DNA of 58,129 bases, taken from positions 1 to 58,129 of the forward strand of contig OMZG01000014.1 of NCBI GenBank assembly GCA_900315505.1, given 5' to 3'. Both the position numbers and the translations under genes were made by a program. Source of the stretch: an uncultured Lachnospiraceae bacterium. Lineage in GTDB: Bacteria > Bacillota > Clostridia > Lachnospirales > Lachnospiraceae. How positions within the stretch are numbered: the stretch's first letter is position 1; each line of letters opens with the position of its first letter. Below, one piece after another: positions 51,601-58,129 of this stretch. The notes beneath the pieces are model-generated. The model saw only the letters and a program-made list of their open reading frames with translations. It ran no database searches and had not been told where the DNA came from.

Positions 51601-53091
51601 GGATTCAAGGGAAATAAGGAGCCGGATATCGATCTGAACTTCTCTGGAGATTATCAGGCCAAGGCTCATGCTTATACAGCAGTTATCTTCGGAGATGGAC
51701 AGACATTCAAGGCCGGTACCATCGGAACCCTTGCAGACAAGACCGCATACGGATATCTGATGCATTACTGCGAGGAACATGGCATCGGAAAGAGGCACTG
51801 CGAGATGGACAGGCTGGTACAGGGATGTGTAGGCGTAAGACGTACTACCGGACAGCATCCTGGTGGTATCGTAGTGCTTCCGGTAGGCGAAGAGATCGAT
51901 ACCTTTACCCCGGTACAGCATCCGGCAAATGATATGAGTAGTGATATTGTCACCACTCACTTCGATTACCACAAGATCGATTCAAACCTGCTGAAGCTCG
52001 ATATCCTGGGACATGATGATCCTACAATGATCAGGATGCTCGAGGATCTGAGCGGACTCGACGCGACAAAGATTCCTCTCGATGACAAGCCTGTAATGAG
52101 TCTTTTCATGAATACATCTGCTCTGGGCGTGACTCCTGATCAGCTGTGGAAAAATACTGAGATGGGAACCCTGGGCATACCTGAGTTCGGTACTGATTTC
52201 GCTATGGAAATGCTTAAGGAGGCAAAACCGAAAAACTTCTCTGATCTGATCAGGATATCTGGTCTGGCGCATGGTACAGATGTATGGCTAGGAAATGCAC
52301 AGGATCTGATCAAGAGCGGGACCGCAGATCTGTCGACCTGTATCTGCTGTCGTGACGATATCATGGTCTACCTGATCAATAAAGGGCTTGAACCGGAAGA
52401 GAGCTTCACTATCATGGAGCGTGTCCGTAAGGGTAAGGTCGCAAAGCACCAGGTCCCTGAATGGAATGACTGGGTCAAGGACATGGAAGCTCATGGTGTG
52501 CCTGACTGGTACAAGGGTTCCTGCGAGAAGATCAAGTACATGTTCCCGAAGGCACATGCGGCTGCATATGATATGATGGCCTGGAGAGTCGCATACTTCA
52601 AGGTGTATTATCCTCTGGCCTATTACGCAGCATTTTTCTCTATCAGAGCGACAGATTTCTCGTACGAGAAAATGTGCCAGGGCGAGGAGGTTCTGAAGCA
52701 CTATCTGCAGGAAATAGATAACAAGGAGAAGAATGGTGAGAAGCTGACTGCAAAGGATAAGGGCAGCTACAGGGATATGCGTATCGTACAGGAGATGTAC
52801 GCGCGTGGCTTTGAATTCCTGCCGATGGATCTGTACAAGTCGGATGCAAGGTACTTCCAGATCATTGATGGCAAGCTGCTCCCGCCGTTCTCATCAATTG
52901 ACGGAATGGGTGATACTGCGGCTGAATCTCTTGCCATCGCTGCTGCTGACAAGCCCTTCCTGTCTATCGACGATATGAAGGAGCGTGGCAAGGTGTCACA
53001 GACGATATGCGATACGATGAAGAAGATGGGGCTGCTTGAGGGGCTGCCGGAGAGCAACCAGCTGTCGTTCTTTGACTTTATAGATAATTAA
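48628..53091 (+). CDS. polC: DNA polymerase III alpha subunit, Gram-positive PolC type
   Basis: PolC is the main leading-strand replicase of Firmicutes, with built-in proofreading. The 1487-residue protein has an N-terminal region, an OB fold (about 255-345), and a PHP domain (HCHTKMSDMDG, ITDHGVVQS) into which a DEDD exonuclease is inserted (FDIETTGL at about 452, HHHRAVDDAE near its end). The polymerase core follows, with Zn-finger Cys pairs CPKC and CPVC and the catalytic PDIDLNFSGDYQ. AAGG is 7 bases before the ATG, inside ispG. Confidence 0.97.
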   Translation: MGRKFFDVFGKLKSDDKSNFVLESCDIDKLSTTKDHSVLRVYLRSQALIPKRTIWKLEDRIKDVYFHEKPVRINIIESFDLSAGNYSPEELFNEYRDSILEEIHKYSPVLFQVLERSKFEFNGDHLTIKIEDELLCHEEDEELVLIMDRILCDRLGLKLIIDTEYTRAGSHDQMKKENEARILHEVEQIERNAAKAAASASDEKTDDKAVSDKPAATEERNTEDKKKKEPFEKKVYLTRSKNPDMIYGRDFDDELIDIRDITGELGDVTIHGQIFEADSRELRNGKILYMFAVTDFSDSIKVKMFLGKEQFDMLTERVKNGAFIKLMGRAAEDSFDHEVSISQVRGIMQINDFRVRRMDNAVHKRVELHCHTKMSDMDGVSDVADIIKQAMSWGHKAIAITDHGVVQSFPDAASVVKGHDDFKIIYGCEIYLVDDTKTIVTNVKDQTFDDTFVVFDIETTGLSAEKCDIIEIGAVKVKGGQILDRFSEFVNPHKPIPYRITELTSITDAQVADAPGIDVILPKFRKFCEGCVLVAHNADFDCSFIHNKARDMGIDWDFTFADTMPMSRYLIPGIGKLTLDNVAKALNVHLGHHHRAVDDAECTALIFIELCKRLDEKEIHTLKELNDAGKMDAEAIMKAKPYHCIVLAKNDVGRINLYRLVSLSHLKYYRRYPRVPKSEVIKHREGLIIGSACEAGELYQAVMLGKEQEIISRIVQFYDYLEIQPNGNNEFLLHDEKSGITSEEGLNEINKRIVALGEEFDKPVCATCDVHFLNPEDEVYRRIIQNEKEMKGADHQPPLYLHTTDEMLEEFSYLGDKKAREVVIDNPNRIADMVDVIRPTRPDKCPPVIENSDETLRKICYTKAHEMYGPNLPEQVSARLERELNSIISNGYAVMYIIAQKLVWKSVEDGYLVGSRGSVGSSFVATMAGITEVNPLPPHYLCPKCHYVDFDSPEVKAFAGNSGCDMPDKICPVCGHELTKQGFDIPFETFLGFKGNKEPDIDLNFSGDYQAKAHAYTAVIFGDGQTFKAGTIGTLADKTAYGYLMHYCEEHGIGKRHCEMDRLVQGCVGVRRTTGQHPGGIVVLPVGEEIDTFTPVQHPANDMSSDIVTTHFDYHKIDSNLLKLDILGHDDPTMIRMLEDLSGLDATKIPLDDKPVMSLFMNTSALGVTPDQLWKNTEMGTLGIPEFGTDFAMEMLKEAKPKNFSDLIRISGLAHGTDVWLGNAQDLIKSGTADLSTCICCRDDIMVYLINKGLEPEESFTIMERVRKGKVAKHQVPEWNDWVKDMEAHGVPDWYKGSCEKIKYMFPKAHAAAYDMMAWRVAYFKVYYPLAYYAAFFSIRATDFSYEKMCQGEEVLKHYLQEIDNKEKNGEKLTAKDKGSYRDMRIVQEMYARGFEFLPMDLYKSDARYFQIIDGKLLPPFSSIDGMGDTAAESLAIAAADKPFLSIDDMKERGKVSQTICDTMKKMGLLEGLPESNQLSFFDFIDN

Positions 53092-53138
53092 AGGAAACAG
53101 GATGCAAAACTTTACAAACATTTAAAGGAAACAGGATG
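53088..53138 (+). repeat. 17-base direct repeat duplicating the pheA translation start
   Basis: TTAAAGGAAACAGGATG occurs identically at 53088-53104 and 53122-53138, 34 bases apart. Each copy contains SD-like AAAGGAAACAGG and an ATG. The first copy begins in the polC stop codon; the second ends in the pheA start codon. Confidence 0.9.
53102..53125 (+). CDS. Possible 7-codon leader peptide before pheA
   Basis: ATG 53102 opens a seven-codon frame (MQNFTNI) ending at TAA 53123-53125, just inside the second repeat copy. Its SD and start are identical to those of pheA. It contains one Phe codon only, too few for classic Phe-codon attenuation, so it may be translated only as a by-product of the duplication or may couple polC, leader and pheA translation. 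Confidence 0.3.
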   Translation: MQNFTNI

Positions 53139-54269
53139 GAAGACTTAACAGAAATACGCAAAAATATTGACGATGTTGACAGCCAGTTGCTCGACCTATT
53201 CAAAAAAAGGCTCGGGCTGGCATGCGATGTTGCGGAGTACAAGATTGCCCACAACAGGCCTGTGCTCGACAAGGCCAGGGAAGAGGCGAAGATCACTCAT
53301 CTGACTGATGGTGTAAAGGATGAGTTCATGAAGATAGGTATCCGTGAGTTCTTTTCACTTATCATGTCTATAAGCAGGAAGAAGCAGTACCAGATGCTCG
53401 CCGAAAAGGGCATCAGATACGACAGCGGATTCACCTGTGTCGGCTCGTTCAATTATACCGGGATCAGAGTCGTATATCAGGGAGTCGAGGGCGCATACAG
53501 TCAGGCAGCGACAAATGACTTCTTCGGAAAGGACGTGGATTCCTTTCATGTAGCCACCTGGCGTGATGCTATGGATGCACTTCGTGAGAAAAAGGCTGAC
53601 TATGCCGTGCTTCCTATCGAGAACTCCACGGCAGGCACTGTGAGTCAGAATCTGGACCTGCTAAGCGAATATGATTGTGCTATAATTGGAGAAGAGATAT
53701 TAAAAATTGATCACGCTCTTCTTGGTACTGAGGATGCGGACTTTGAATCCATTAAGCATGTATATTCCCATCCACAGGCTCTGATGCAGTGCGCCGCTTT
53801 CCTGCGTGAAGATATGGACGGGGTCGAAACTACGCAGGTAGCGAATACAGCAGTTGCTGCGAAGAAGGTAAAGGAAGACAAGGACCCTACCGAGGCTGCC
53901 ATCGCAGGAAGCATCAATGCAGAGCTTTACGGTCTCAAGGTGATAAGGAGTGCGATTCAGGACGAAAAGGACAATGAGACGAGATTCATCATCGTGTCTG
54001 CAAAGAAGATTTTCAGGCGTGATGCGAAGAACATTTCAATCTGCTTTACGCTTCCGAATGAGGAGGGAAGTCTGTATCAGATCCTTACGCATTTCGCGTT
54101 CAATGGGATCAACATGAGCAGGATCGAATCAAGGCCGCTTAAGGGAAGTCCGTGGGAATACAGGTTTTTCGTCGATTTCGAGGGGAATCTCTTAGACGAG
54201 GGTGTAATAAATGCTCTTGTGGGTCTGTCGTGTGAGACAGGTGACCTGAAGATTCTGGGAAATTACTAG
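53136..54269 (+). CDS. pheA: Bifunctional chorismate mutase-prephenate dehydratase
   Basis: PheA converts chorismate to prephenate and then to phenylpyruvate for phenylalanine synthesis. The 377-residue protein has an AroQ chorismate mutase domain (about 1-90, start LTEIRKNIDDVDSQLLDLF). The dehydratase domain (about 108-285) has the catalytic region NETRFIIVS and LPIENSTAGTV. An ACT domain (about 297-372) contains the feedback-site stretch ESRPLKGSPWEYRFF. It lies 45 bases after polC, behind a duplicated start region. Confidence 0.95.
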   Translation: MEDLTEIRKNIDDVDSQLLDLFKKRLGLACDVAEYKIAHNRPVLDKAREEAKITHLTDGVKDEFMKIGIREFFSLIMSISRKKQYQMLAEKGIRYDSGFTCVGSFNYTGIRVVYQGVEGAYSQAATNDFFGKDVDSFHVATWRDAMDALREKKADYAVLPIENSTAGTVSQNLDLLSEYDCAIIGEEILKIDHALLGTEDADFESIKHVYSHPQALMQCAAFLREDMDGVETTQVANTAVAAKKVKEDKDPTEAAIAGSINAELYGLKVIRSAIQDEKDNETRFIIVSAKKIFRRDAKNISICFTLPNEEGSLYQILTHFAFNGINMSRIESRPLKGSPWEYRFFVDFEGNLLDEGVINALVGLSCETGDLKILGNY

Positions 54270-54272
54270 TAG

Positions 54273-54300
54273 AGTTAAAAGTTATGATTTGAGAGGTTAT
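54273..54300. repeat. Heptad repeats, pheA-ppx gap
   Basis: Four units in phase: AGTTAAA, AGTTATG, ATTTGAG, AGGTTAT. Only the left-arm orientation is present, with no complementary arm nearby. They fill most of the 36-base gap. Confidence 0.65.
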
Positions 54301-54305
54301 ATGCG

Positions 54306-55844
54306 ATGAAGGTGAAGACGTATGGCTCTATATACATTGGTACGTACGAGGTATCGCTTCGTATCTATGAGGTAAAGAACAGGGAAAAGAAGCTTAAGGT
54401 CATTGATGATCTGAGGAAGCCTGTATCTGTCGCACATGACATTTACCGTGAGGGTAAGATTTCTGATGAGACTATCAATACTATAATTGATGCCCTGTCA
54501 GATATGAAGCTGGCTCTTGAAGAGTACAGGATAGATTTCTACCAGGCATATGTTGGCTATGCGGTAGGAAAGGCTTCGAATTTCCTGCTTCTGGCGGATC
54601 AGATCAGACTCAGATGCGGCCTTTTTGTAAAGCTGATGACAAATTCGGAGCATCGCTTCTATAATTATGAGGCTCTGGCTGCATTGCCTTCATTCCAGAA
54701 GATGATCGAGAAATCGGCCCTTCTGGCGGATATAGGTGGTTCATCCATTCAGCTTACGCTTTTCCGTGAAGGAAAGCTTCTTACGACACAGCACATTCTC
54801 TTCGGGGCTTCTGCCGTACGTGAGAATCTCATGTCACTTTCTCAGAAGGCTGATGCGAGGGAACAGGTCTATGAGATGATCGTCAAGGAAACAGATACCT
54901 TTTTCAATATGTATCTTAAGGACAGGAAGCCTGAGTATCTGATACTTCTGAATGATAATTTCAGCAATGTTCTTTCACTCTTTGATGTCAGGGCTGATGC
55001 ATTCAATAAGGCAGTTGAAAAGAAAAAGACTGTTGATTTCCTGAAGCATATAGGTTCTGATAATTTTTTCAGAAATACATTTGAGAAATTCGGAGTTGAG
55101 GATCCGGATGAGATGGTACTTCCGTTCCTGCTACTGTACAGGGCAATGATCGCACAGACTGACTGCAAGATGATATCCAATCCTGGCATATCCATTCATG
55201 ACGGAATCACTCTTCAGATGCTGTACAATACTGGTACGATAAAGAGCTCACATGATTTCGATGGGGATGTCATTAGCGCAGCCTATTTTACTGCTGAGCG
55301 TTTCGGCAGCTATATGGCTCATATCAGAATGATGGATAAGATAAGCGCTGCAATCTATGATGCAGTGGCAAATAAAAGCGGGCTCACGAAGCGTATGAGG
55401 CTTCTGACAAGAGTAATTGCAATCCTTCACGACTGTGGTAAATACATAAGTCTCTCATCGGCTCCGGAGAGCTCATATACGATCATCATGTCATCCGAAT
55501 TCCTGGGTATCACTCATGCAGAGAGAAAGCTTATTGCTCTCGTGGTCAGATATAATCACGAGCATGAGGTGTCGTATGATGACCTGAAGGATGAGCTTTC
55601 AGAAGAGGACTATGTGGTATTCCTGAAGCTTCTCGCAATACTTCGTATCTGCAATGCACTTGATTCGAGCCATAAGCAGAAGTTCAAGGATATGGCCATA
55701 AGGCTCAGAAATGATACTCTCTATATCACAGTTGCATCGGAACAGCCACTCAATCTTGAGAAGGAATATTTCAGGGAAAAGGGTCAGTTTTTCGAGGATG
55801 TGTTTGGTATCAGACCGCAGATCAGAGACAAAAAGGAATTCTAA
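54306..55844 (+). CDS. ppx: Ppx/GppA-type exopolyphosphatase with HD-like C-terminal domain
   Basis: Ppx removes phosphate from polyphosphate chains or converts pppGpp to ppGpp. The 512-residue protein has the actin-like fold's first strand (YGSIYIGTYEVSLRIYEV), NSEHRFYNYEA and the phosphate loop LLADIGGSSIQLTLF at about 140-154. The C-terminal half (from about 320) is HD-like with ILHDCGKYI and YNHEHEV. The adjacent ppk1 gene favours a polyphosphate role. Confidence 0.85.
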   Translation: MKVKTYGSIYIGTYEVSLRIYEVKNREKKLKVIDDLRKPVSVAHDIYREGKISDETINTIIDALSDMKLALEEYRIDFYQAYVGYAVGKASNFLLLADQIRLRCGLFVKLMTNSEHRFYNYEALAALPSFQKMIEKSALLADIGGSSIQLTLFREGKLLTTQHILFGASAVRENLMSLSQKADAREQVYEMIVKETDTFFNMYLKDRKPEYLILLNDNFSNVLSLFDVRADAFNKAVEKKKTVDFLKHIGSDNFFRNTFEKFGVEDPDEMVLPFLLLYRAMIAQTDCKMISNPGISIHDGITLQMLYNTGTIKSSHDFDGDVISAAYFTAERFGSYMAHIRMMDKISAAIYDAVANKSGLTKRMRLLTRVIAILHDCGKYISLSSAPESSYTIIMSSEFLGITHAERKLIALVVRYNHEHEVSYDDLKDELSEEDYVVFLKLLAILRICNALDSSHKQKFKDMAIRLRNDTLYITVASEQPLNLEKEYFREKGQFFEDVFGIRPQIRDKKEF

Positions 55845-55856
55845 GGAGGGCAGACA

Positions 55857-58028
55857 ATGGATATTGATTTTAAGAACCCTAAGTATTATGAGAACCGAGA
55901 GCTGTCGTGGATGAAATTCAACCAGCGTATATTAAATGAAGCCAGGGATACTAAGCTGCCTCTTCTTGACAGATTCAAGTTTCTCGGGATCACCGCATCG
56001 AATCTCGATGAATTCTTCATGGTAAGAGTCGCTTCTCTTGTTGATATGGTACATGCCGGCTACAAGAAGCAGGATATATGCGGGATGAGTGCCTCCGAGC
56101 AGCTTCATGCCCTGAGAAAAGAGACGCATGAATTCATAGACAGACAATATACCTGTCTCAACAGGTCATTAAAGAGTCAGCTCGAGAAGAATAATATCAA
56201 TATTCACCACAGCTTTGATGAGCTGTCGGATGAACAGAAGAAATACGCAGATACTTATTTCAAGGATAATGTATATCCGGTTCTGACCCCTATGGCTGTG
56301 GACTCATCAAGACCCTTCCCACACATAGCAAATAAGACCCTGAATCTCGCAGCACTCATCACTCCAGAGGAGGGCTCGAGGCTTCTGAAGGATTATGAAA
56401 AGCCTGGTGAGATCCAGTTTGCAACAGTTGCAGTGCCATCAGTACTTCCGAGGCTTGTATCGCTTCCTTCGAAGAGCGATAAGGAGCAGGATTTCATACT
56501 TTTAGAGCAGATCATTGCTGCAAATATGGATAAGCTTTTCCTCAATTATAAGGTGCTCTGCACCTATCCATACAGGGTTATGAGAAATGCCGATTTCGAG
56601 CTTGATGAGGAAGAAACGGCTGACCTCATGAAGGAGATGGAGAAGCAGCTGAAGAAGCGTGAATGGGGCGAGGTCATCCGTATGGACGTGGATGATGGTA
56701 TAGACAAGAGACTGCTGCGGGTTCTCAAGAAAAATCTGAAGGTGGCTGATGATGCGGTCTATATGATAAATGGTCCGCTTGATCTTACTATCTGTGGAAA
56801 GGTATCAGGACTTCCGGGACATGATGATCTCCGCGAGGAGGAATTCACGCCGCAGATACAGCCGAGGCTCATTGGCTGCACTGACCTTTTTGCAGAAATA
56901 AGAAAAAAGGATCTGTTTTTCCAGCATCCGTATGATTCGTTCGATACGATAGTCGATTTCATAAAGCAGGCATCAGAGGACCCACAGGTTCTGGCAATCA
57001 AGCAGACGCTGTACAGGGTATCCGGCAATTCACCAATCATAGCAGCCCTTGCGAAGGCAGCAGAGAATGGCAAGCAGGTCACAGTACTAGTCGAGCTGAA
57101 GGCACGATTCGATGAAGAAAATAATATCGGCTGGGCAAAGATGCTTGAAAATGCAGGCTGCCACGTGCTTTACGGACTCGTCGGCTTAAAGACCCATTCC
57201 AAGATTGCTCTCGTAGTAAGGCAGGAGGAGGATGGTATCAGACGCTACGTGCATCTCGGAACCGGAAACTACAATGACAAGACAGCAAAGATATACACAG
57301 ACTGCGGGATCCTGACCTGCTCAGAGCTTATAGGCCAGGATGCGACAGCACTCTTCAATATGCTTTCAGGCTATTCAGAGCCGCCATTCTGGAACAGGCT
57401 TCTCGTCTCACCGATCTGGCTTCGAAACGGCTTCTATCGTCTGATTGACAGGGAAATAGCACACGCTAAGGCAGGCAAGAAGGCTCTTATCGTGGCAAAG
57501 ATGAATTCTCTCTGTGACAAGAAAATAATAGCAAAGCTGTATGAGGCTGATAATGCCGGAGTCGAGATTCATCTGATCATCAGGGGAATCTGCTGCCTGC
57601 GCACGGGAATCCCGAATATCAGTGAGAACATCACGGTTTCATCGATAGTAGGAACCTTCCTTGAGCACAGCCGTATCTTTTACTTCTATAATGACGGAGA
57701 TGAGGATGTGTATATGGGCTCTGCGGACTGGATGCCGAGAAACCTCGACCGTCGTGTAGAGGTGGTTTTCCCTATAGAGGACCCTGATATCAGGGAAGAG
57801 GCAAAGCATATCCTCCAGGTAGGGATGGCAGACAATCTGAAGGCCTATTACCTGCAGGCAGACGGCACTTACGAGCGCAAGGACCGCCGTGGACAGAAGA
57901 GTGTCGGCAGCCAGATGACCTTCTGCGAGGAGGCTATTAAGAGAACCAGGGAAGCAGCCGATAAAGAAAATAAAGATACATACGGAGGACGGTTATTTAC
58001 ACCAGCAAAGGCTCCTGATAATGAATGA
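55857..58028 (+). CDS. ppk: Polyphosphate kinase PPK1
   Basis: PPK1 reversibly makes polyphosphate from ATP. The 723-residue protein has the N-terminal domain (ELSWMKFNQRILNEA), the head domain (about 120-320), and two PLD-like catalytic domains with the phosphorylated His in GLKTHSKIALVVR and HLGTGNYNDKTAK. The second His lies in LEHSRIFYF. The C-terminus ends FTPAKAPDNE. SD AAGGAGGG lies 6 bases before the ATG. With the ppx gene it forms a polyphosphate pair. Confidence 0.97.
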   Translation: MDIDFKNPKYYENRELSWMKFNQRILNEARDTKLPLLDRFKFLGITASNLDEFFMVRVASLVDMVHAGYKKQDICGMSASEQLHALRKETHEFIDRQYTCLNRSLKSQLEKNNINIHHSFDELSDEQKKYADTYFKDNVYPVLTPMAVDSSRPFPHIANKTLNLAALITPEEGSRLLKDYEKPGEIQFATVAVPSVLPRLVSLPSKSDKEQDFILLEQIIAANMDKLFLNYKVLCTYPYRVMRNADFELDEEETADLMKEMEKQLKKREWGEVIRMDVDDGIDKRLLRVLKKNLKVADDAVYMINGPLDLTICGKVSGLPGHDDLREEEFTPQIQPRLIGCTDLFAEIRKKDLFFQHPYDSFDTIVDFIKQASEDPQVLAIKQTLYRVSGNSPIIAALAKAAENGKQVTVLVELKARFDEENNIGWAKMLENAGCHVLYGLVGLKTHSKIALVVRQEEDGIRRYVHLGTGNYNDKTAKIYTDCGILTCSELIGQDATALFNMLSGYSEPPFWNRLLVSPIWLRNGFYRLIDREIAHAKAGKKALIVAKMNSLCDKKIIAKLYEADNAGVEIHLIIRGICCLRTGIPNISENITVSSIVGTFLEHSRIFYFYNDGDEDVYMGSADWMPRNLDRRVEVVFPIEDPDIREEAKHILQVGMADNLKAYYLQADGTYERKDRRGQKSVGSQMTFCEEAIKRTREAADKENKDTYGGRLFTPAKAPDNE

Positions 58029-58129
58029 ATTGTTACCATTCACAGTAAATCATATTAACAAAATCGGCTCAGACTGAGCTTATCCAAACTTGAGAAATAT
58101 CAGAGAAACAGGGTTATGTCTATTCCTGG
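58029..58129. other. Downstream end of window, no gene seen
   Basis: About 100 bases after the ppk stop hold no convincing open frame. A short stem GCTCA/TGAGC near 58066-58078 lacks a T tract, so it is not a clear terminator. Confidence 0.5.

Noticed and set aside
53102-53125. Classic Phe-codon attenuator for pheA
   Set aside because: The leader has one Phe codon and no terminator/antiterminator pair was seen between it and pheA.

Overview
The window is a 58-kb, fully co-oriented (+ strand) block from the chromosome of a motile, low-to-mid GC Firmicute, most likely a Clostridia member of the Lachnospiraceae (Butyrivibrio/Roseburia/Lachnospira-like). The evidence is the clostridial fla/che gene order, FliY in place of FliN, CheC and CheD, a SigD-type FliA at the end of the cluster, PolC as a second replicative polymerase, and several TTG/GTG starts behind strong AGGAGG Shine-Dalgarno (SD) sites. 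No plasmid, phage, IS, CRISPR, tRNA or rRNA features were seen.

Region 1 (about 130-34933) is a nearly complete fla/che operon. It runs flgB flgC fliE fliF fliG fliH fliI fliJ ylxF-like fliK flgE flgD, a flagellar-operon protein (TIGR02530 type), a large two-domain glycosyltransferase, motA motB fliL fliM fliY cheY fliO fliP fliQ fliR flhB flhA flhF flhG, a PilZ (YcgR-like) protein, cheB cheA cheW cheC cheD, a small membrane protein and fliA. Together these build the rod base, MS/C rings, export gate, hook and stator, and supply a chemotaxis core. Flagellin, filament caps, CheR, FlgM and receptors must lie elsewhere. Oddities: flgE precedes flgD; swrD/flbD is absent and its usual place before motA holds the glycosyltransferase gene; that gene has a promoter whose -10 box is exactly the loop of a terminator hairpin; CheB has a degenerate receiver domain (phospho-acceptor Asp replaced by Asn, Lys by Arg); an intrinsic-terminator-like hairpin separates fliH from fliI.

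Region 2 (35010-38382) follows an extended -10 promoter. It holds a FapA/DUF342 protein, a small unrecognised protein, a SwrB-like coiled-coil protein (DUF6115 type) and a membrane-anchored protein with only the N-terminal part of MltG.

Region 3 (38391-53091) is the conserved translation/envelope/replication cluster rpsB tsf ... pyrH frr uppS cdsA dxr rseP ispG polC. A polysaccharide deacetylase and a bactofilin gene sit between tsf and pyrH.

Region 4 (53088-58028) holds pheA (fused chorismate mutase-prephenate dehydratase), a Ppx/GppA phosphatase and ppk1, followed by 100 bases with no gene seen.

Six intergenic gaps carry phased 7-bp tandem repeats (units like TAACTCA or AGTTAAG). Four of them are arranged as two complementary arms that should fold into long hairpins, and at dxr, rseP and frr the repeats run into the gene's 3' end and supply or overlap the stop codon. 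This repeat family, the promoter-in-terminator element and the CheB pseudo-receiver are the most unusual things seen here.
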